The notes beneath the pieces are model-generated. The model made no database searches and was not told the origin of the DNA. It saw only the letters and a program-made list of their open reading frames with translations. From NCBI GenBank assembly GCA_036924285.1, contig JAYKYS010000001.1:13541501-13605500 (forward strand): a stretch of DNA of 64,000 nucleotides, in the 5' to 3' direction. Shown in pieces: positions 61,476 to 64,000 of this stretch (the first letter of the stretch is position 1; every line of letters begins with the position of its first letter). Made by a program: the position numbers and the translations under genes. The DNA comes from Asterella californica (lineage: Eukaryota; Streptophyta; Marchantiopsida; Marchantiales; Aytoniaceae).

Positions 61476-62840
61476 TTAGAGATACTTCAACAAGTAGCTC
61501 ATCCGTCAAAACATCATCAAACACCTTCATAAGTTTAGTCGCATCGCTTGATGTTTCTTCTTGTACGCCACTAGTCATTAAATTTACAACCCGCATCAAA
61601 CACGTGACTCCGTTGTTGAAATCCATTTGTTTATCTTTGATCACATTCACCGTAAAGTCATCAGTTTTTTGAGTCTTTCGGGTTAGTCTCACTCCCAACT
61701 TTCACCTTCTAATCTTGACGCACGATCTCAAATATTTTCGTCTAAGTCTCATTTCAAACCTATCCAAGAAAAAGTTTCCCAAAACCGCATGGATGTCATC
61801 CATCTCGCACATCGTCAAGTTTTTTGTGCAACTCCAACTTCCCACACATTAAATGTACGTCCAAGACCACTTCAAAAGTTTGGTACGTCTTGCCTTTGGC
61901 AAAGTGCACCTGAATAAACTTTTCTGCCTTGAAGGTAGACAAGCCCAACTTCTTCACCAACTTCAGACTTATGAAGGAGTGGGTCGCTCTTGTGTCCACA
62001 AGGAAGGTATCATCACGGTTAACAACTTTGGCTTGTAGAAAATCAGTCCTAAAGTCTTCTTCGTAGTTCTAAAGATCACAGTCATCTGGCCCTCCAACAA
62101 GTTCTTTGCAATAAACGCATTCATGCTACAGTTACTTGTCTTACGCTTCGTATATCCCTTAGTAATATGATCATCTCGTCATAATGATAGCAAGTAAACT
62201 CATAACCATTGCCCATTTGAGGTGTTTGCCTCTTTGGTTTCGATCTTGTTTACTTCTGCTTTGCTGCCGAGGCAGAAGAGTCCTTCCGATCTTTCTCACC
62301 TCCATCTCATTGTCGCTTGAAGCCCTTTTTCTTCTTCTAAACCTTGTCCATGTTGCGCAGTTCAAAGAGTTTCTGTTGTTGGACTTCGTCTTTTTCAATT
62401 CGTTTCACTAATTTCAAAAGTTCGGCACTTGTCTCGGGTACCTTTGACATCCAGAAGAGAGGCTTCTGCGAGCTAGACTTCAGTCCCTCAATAAATATTC
62501 ATATCTTGGTTTCTTCAGTCCACTTGGAGAACAAATCTGGCTGAGCATTGAACTCACACACATAAGCACTTAAGGTCCTTGTCTACTTCAACCTAACTAG
62601 CTCGACACCATCTCAAATCCTTTGATACTCTGGAGTGAATTGTCTTGCGAGCAACTCCTTGAAGTCTTTCTAATCAGGTGTCGAGACGATCAAAACATGC
62701 TCGTCTTTGTATGCAATCCACCAGAGAAGCGCATGGTCTTTTTTGCACACATGTCGTCTTGTTGCGCCAACGGAAGCTCTTGCTCAGTAGGTTACAAAAC
62801 TCACAACGCTAACCTGCGAACCACAATCACAAGTTAACGT
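61476..62840 (-). pseudogene. Gypsy gag-protease remnant fused to the pol block
   Basis: The protease frame (61796-61999) begins DTRATHSFISLKLVKKLGL, the retropepsin active-site region with the usual DTGA changed to DTRA. It continues with ...LGLSTFKAEKF. A linker (61471-61698) ends KLMKVFDDVLTDELLVEV, normally followed by the N-terminal half of reverse transcriptase. A basic, Gln/Arg-rich gag tail lies at 62171-62398. The expected RT fingers and palm are absent, and the frame runs directly into the RT thumb of a different-looking lineage at about 61475. Confidence 0.7.
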
Positions 62841-62844
62841 TTAT

Positions 62845-63305
62845 GCACCACTTACCTTAACTCTATTTGGTCCGGACCGGAGCCGAACCATCTCCCTAAC
62901 TCTCAAGCTCAACATTCCCTAAGTCTCGACCTAGACCCGACTAGATCGGTCTCAACATGAGCAAATCACAACATGACTTGGGACGAACTTCCCATAAAGT
63001 CTAAGGTCATAAATGGTACCTCCAGCACATCTAGCGGTCCAACCGTCCGTGATGTCTCTCTGGATCAAGCTTCCGAACAATGGTCTAATCCGCCGTCTCG
63101 TTCCCTAGTCTTGCTCCAACCCTTGGGTCGTTCCTAAGTCCAGACGTCCAAGTCTGGACTGGAATGTGCCTTGGTATTGATCTATTCATCATCTCATGCC
63201 CCAGAGTCCGTCTGCCGAACCCTACAATCAAGTGACTTGTCCTGACCCACTTAGACATTGAAGCCCCCTCATATATACTTCTAAGGATCGGCAGCACCGC
63301 CCTCC
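62845..63305. other. Non-coding stretch between gypsy fragments
   Basis: No coding motif is visible. Composition is more GC-balanced than the neighbours. Possibly an LTR or untranslated part of one of the flanking elements. Confidence 0.3.
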
Positions 63306-63309
63306 TTTT

Positions 63310-63960
63310 TTATCTCTGAAAATTATACCACAACCCGATCACGAGATCGGCCATAATTCTCAGCTTAGAGGTCAATTCGAGGAGTTCCTGCAGGAATAGA
63401 TTTGCCAAGGCACTCTCTTTCCGTCGTTGAGTACTTCTTCTCGGCATCGCTGAGTTGTCTTCCCGCATAGTAAATGTAAAATCTTTCTTCTTCTCGTCTT
63501 TCTGGCTCAATATCACCCTATGGTAAAGACATAGACATCCACATAAATGTGGAAGACTTTTTTCCCAATCCGATGGTCTCAAGACGGAGGATTATGATAG
63601 AAGCTTCTCCATCTCCTCGAAAGCTTCTCGCTGCTCAAAAGTCCAAACGTAAGGTTCATCTTTCTTCAGGTTGTCATGGCGTCTTGGCCCGTACAGTACC
63701 GGTCCTGTCCCTAGGAATATAACAATTAAATTGAGCAGGTGGGATAAGAGTAAAGGGTTGTACAGTCTCAATCTTATAGCAGGATTCTCCACTTGGATCG
63801 TGCATGTATCTTTCATTATCTTCTTCCTAGTCAGCCCAATTGACTGCCTGATCTTGCAAGCACTAGTCCCTAGTGTATCCAGAAGAGCTGCAGAGATTGC
63901 ACCAAATGTCTGACCGCGGAATGGATTTTTTCTGCTTGTCCTTCGGGTTCAGAAGATGAG
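63310..63960 (-). pseudogene. Third gypsy remnant: gag zinc knuckle joined to RT/RNase H fragment
   Basis: The minus strand first shows DIWCNLCSSSGYTRD-C (about 63860-63930). This is a nucleocapsid knuckle with correct spacing and the His replaced by Tyr. After a short Gly/Pro-rich piece (GTGPVLYGPRRHDN) the frame passes straight into LKKDEPYVWTFEQREAFEEM, the RT-RNase H connection, then VLRPSDWEK and VILSQKDEK. Everything between gag and the end of RT is missing. The element continues off the right window edge. Confidence 0.7.
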
Positions 63961-64000
63961 CATCAAAATCTAAAAACTGCTTCAGCACCTCATCAATCCG

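Overview
This is nuclear DNA from a land plant. It has intron-rich genes with GT-AG junctions, plant-type protein phosphatase regulatory subunits and a LUMINIDEPENDENS-like gene, separated by AT-rich stretches packed with decayed transposons. The Ty3/gypsy content and moderate introns fit a bryophyte, perhaps a moss, or another non-flowering plant. The species assignment is an inference and is weak.

Layout. (1) 1-3851, plus strand: the 3' half of a LUMINIDEPENDENS-like gene, cut by the left window edge. (2) 3852-16990: its 3' flank with a tRNA-derived element, a broken MULE transposase, a 42-bp minisatellite, an LTR with primer-binding site and gag remnant, and two copies of an unusual double-hairpin repeat. 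(3) 16990-28260, minus strand: a complete 14-exon gene for a PP2A B55-type WD40 regulatory subunit. I rebuilt it exon by exon to exactly 532 codons including stop. It has a strongly GA-rich (sense strand) upstream region. (4) 28260-44890: an AT-rich transposon graveyard with two decayed Ty3/gypsy RNase H-integrase blocks (minus), gypsy protease and gag scraps (plus), a perfect 21-bp inverted repeat, a foldback/MITE-like element and more double-hairpin repeats. (5) 44900-53800, minus strand: a complete 12-exon gene for a PP2A B''-type EF-hand regulatory subunit, 548 codons including stop, again with a GA-rich upstream region. (6) 54400-64000: two adjacent double-hairpin repeats, then a mosaic of at least three gypsy lineages, all on the minus strand and all broken.

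How the genes relate. Two genes, about 21 kb apart and in the same orientation, encode alternative targeting subunits of one enzyme, protein phosphatase 2A: B55 (substrate-recognition propeller) and B'' (calcium-binding). The third gene, LD, belongs to a family that is considered the plant counterpart of the PP1-scaffold PNUTS. Three phosphatase-regulator-type genes in about 53 kb is striking, but it may be chance.

The least-explained structure is the interspersed double-hairpin repeat, with at least five recognisable copies plus fragments. It carries two conserved inverted repeats and no coding capacity.
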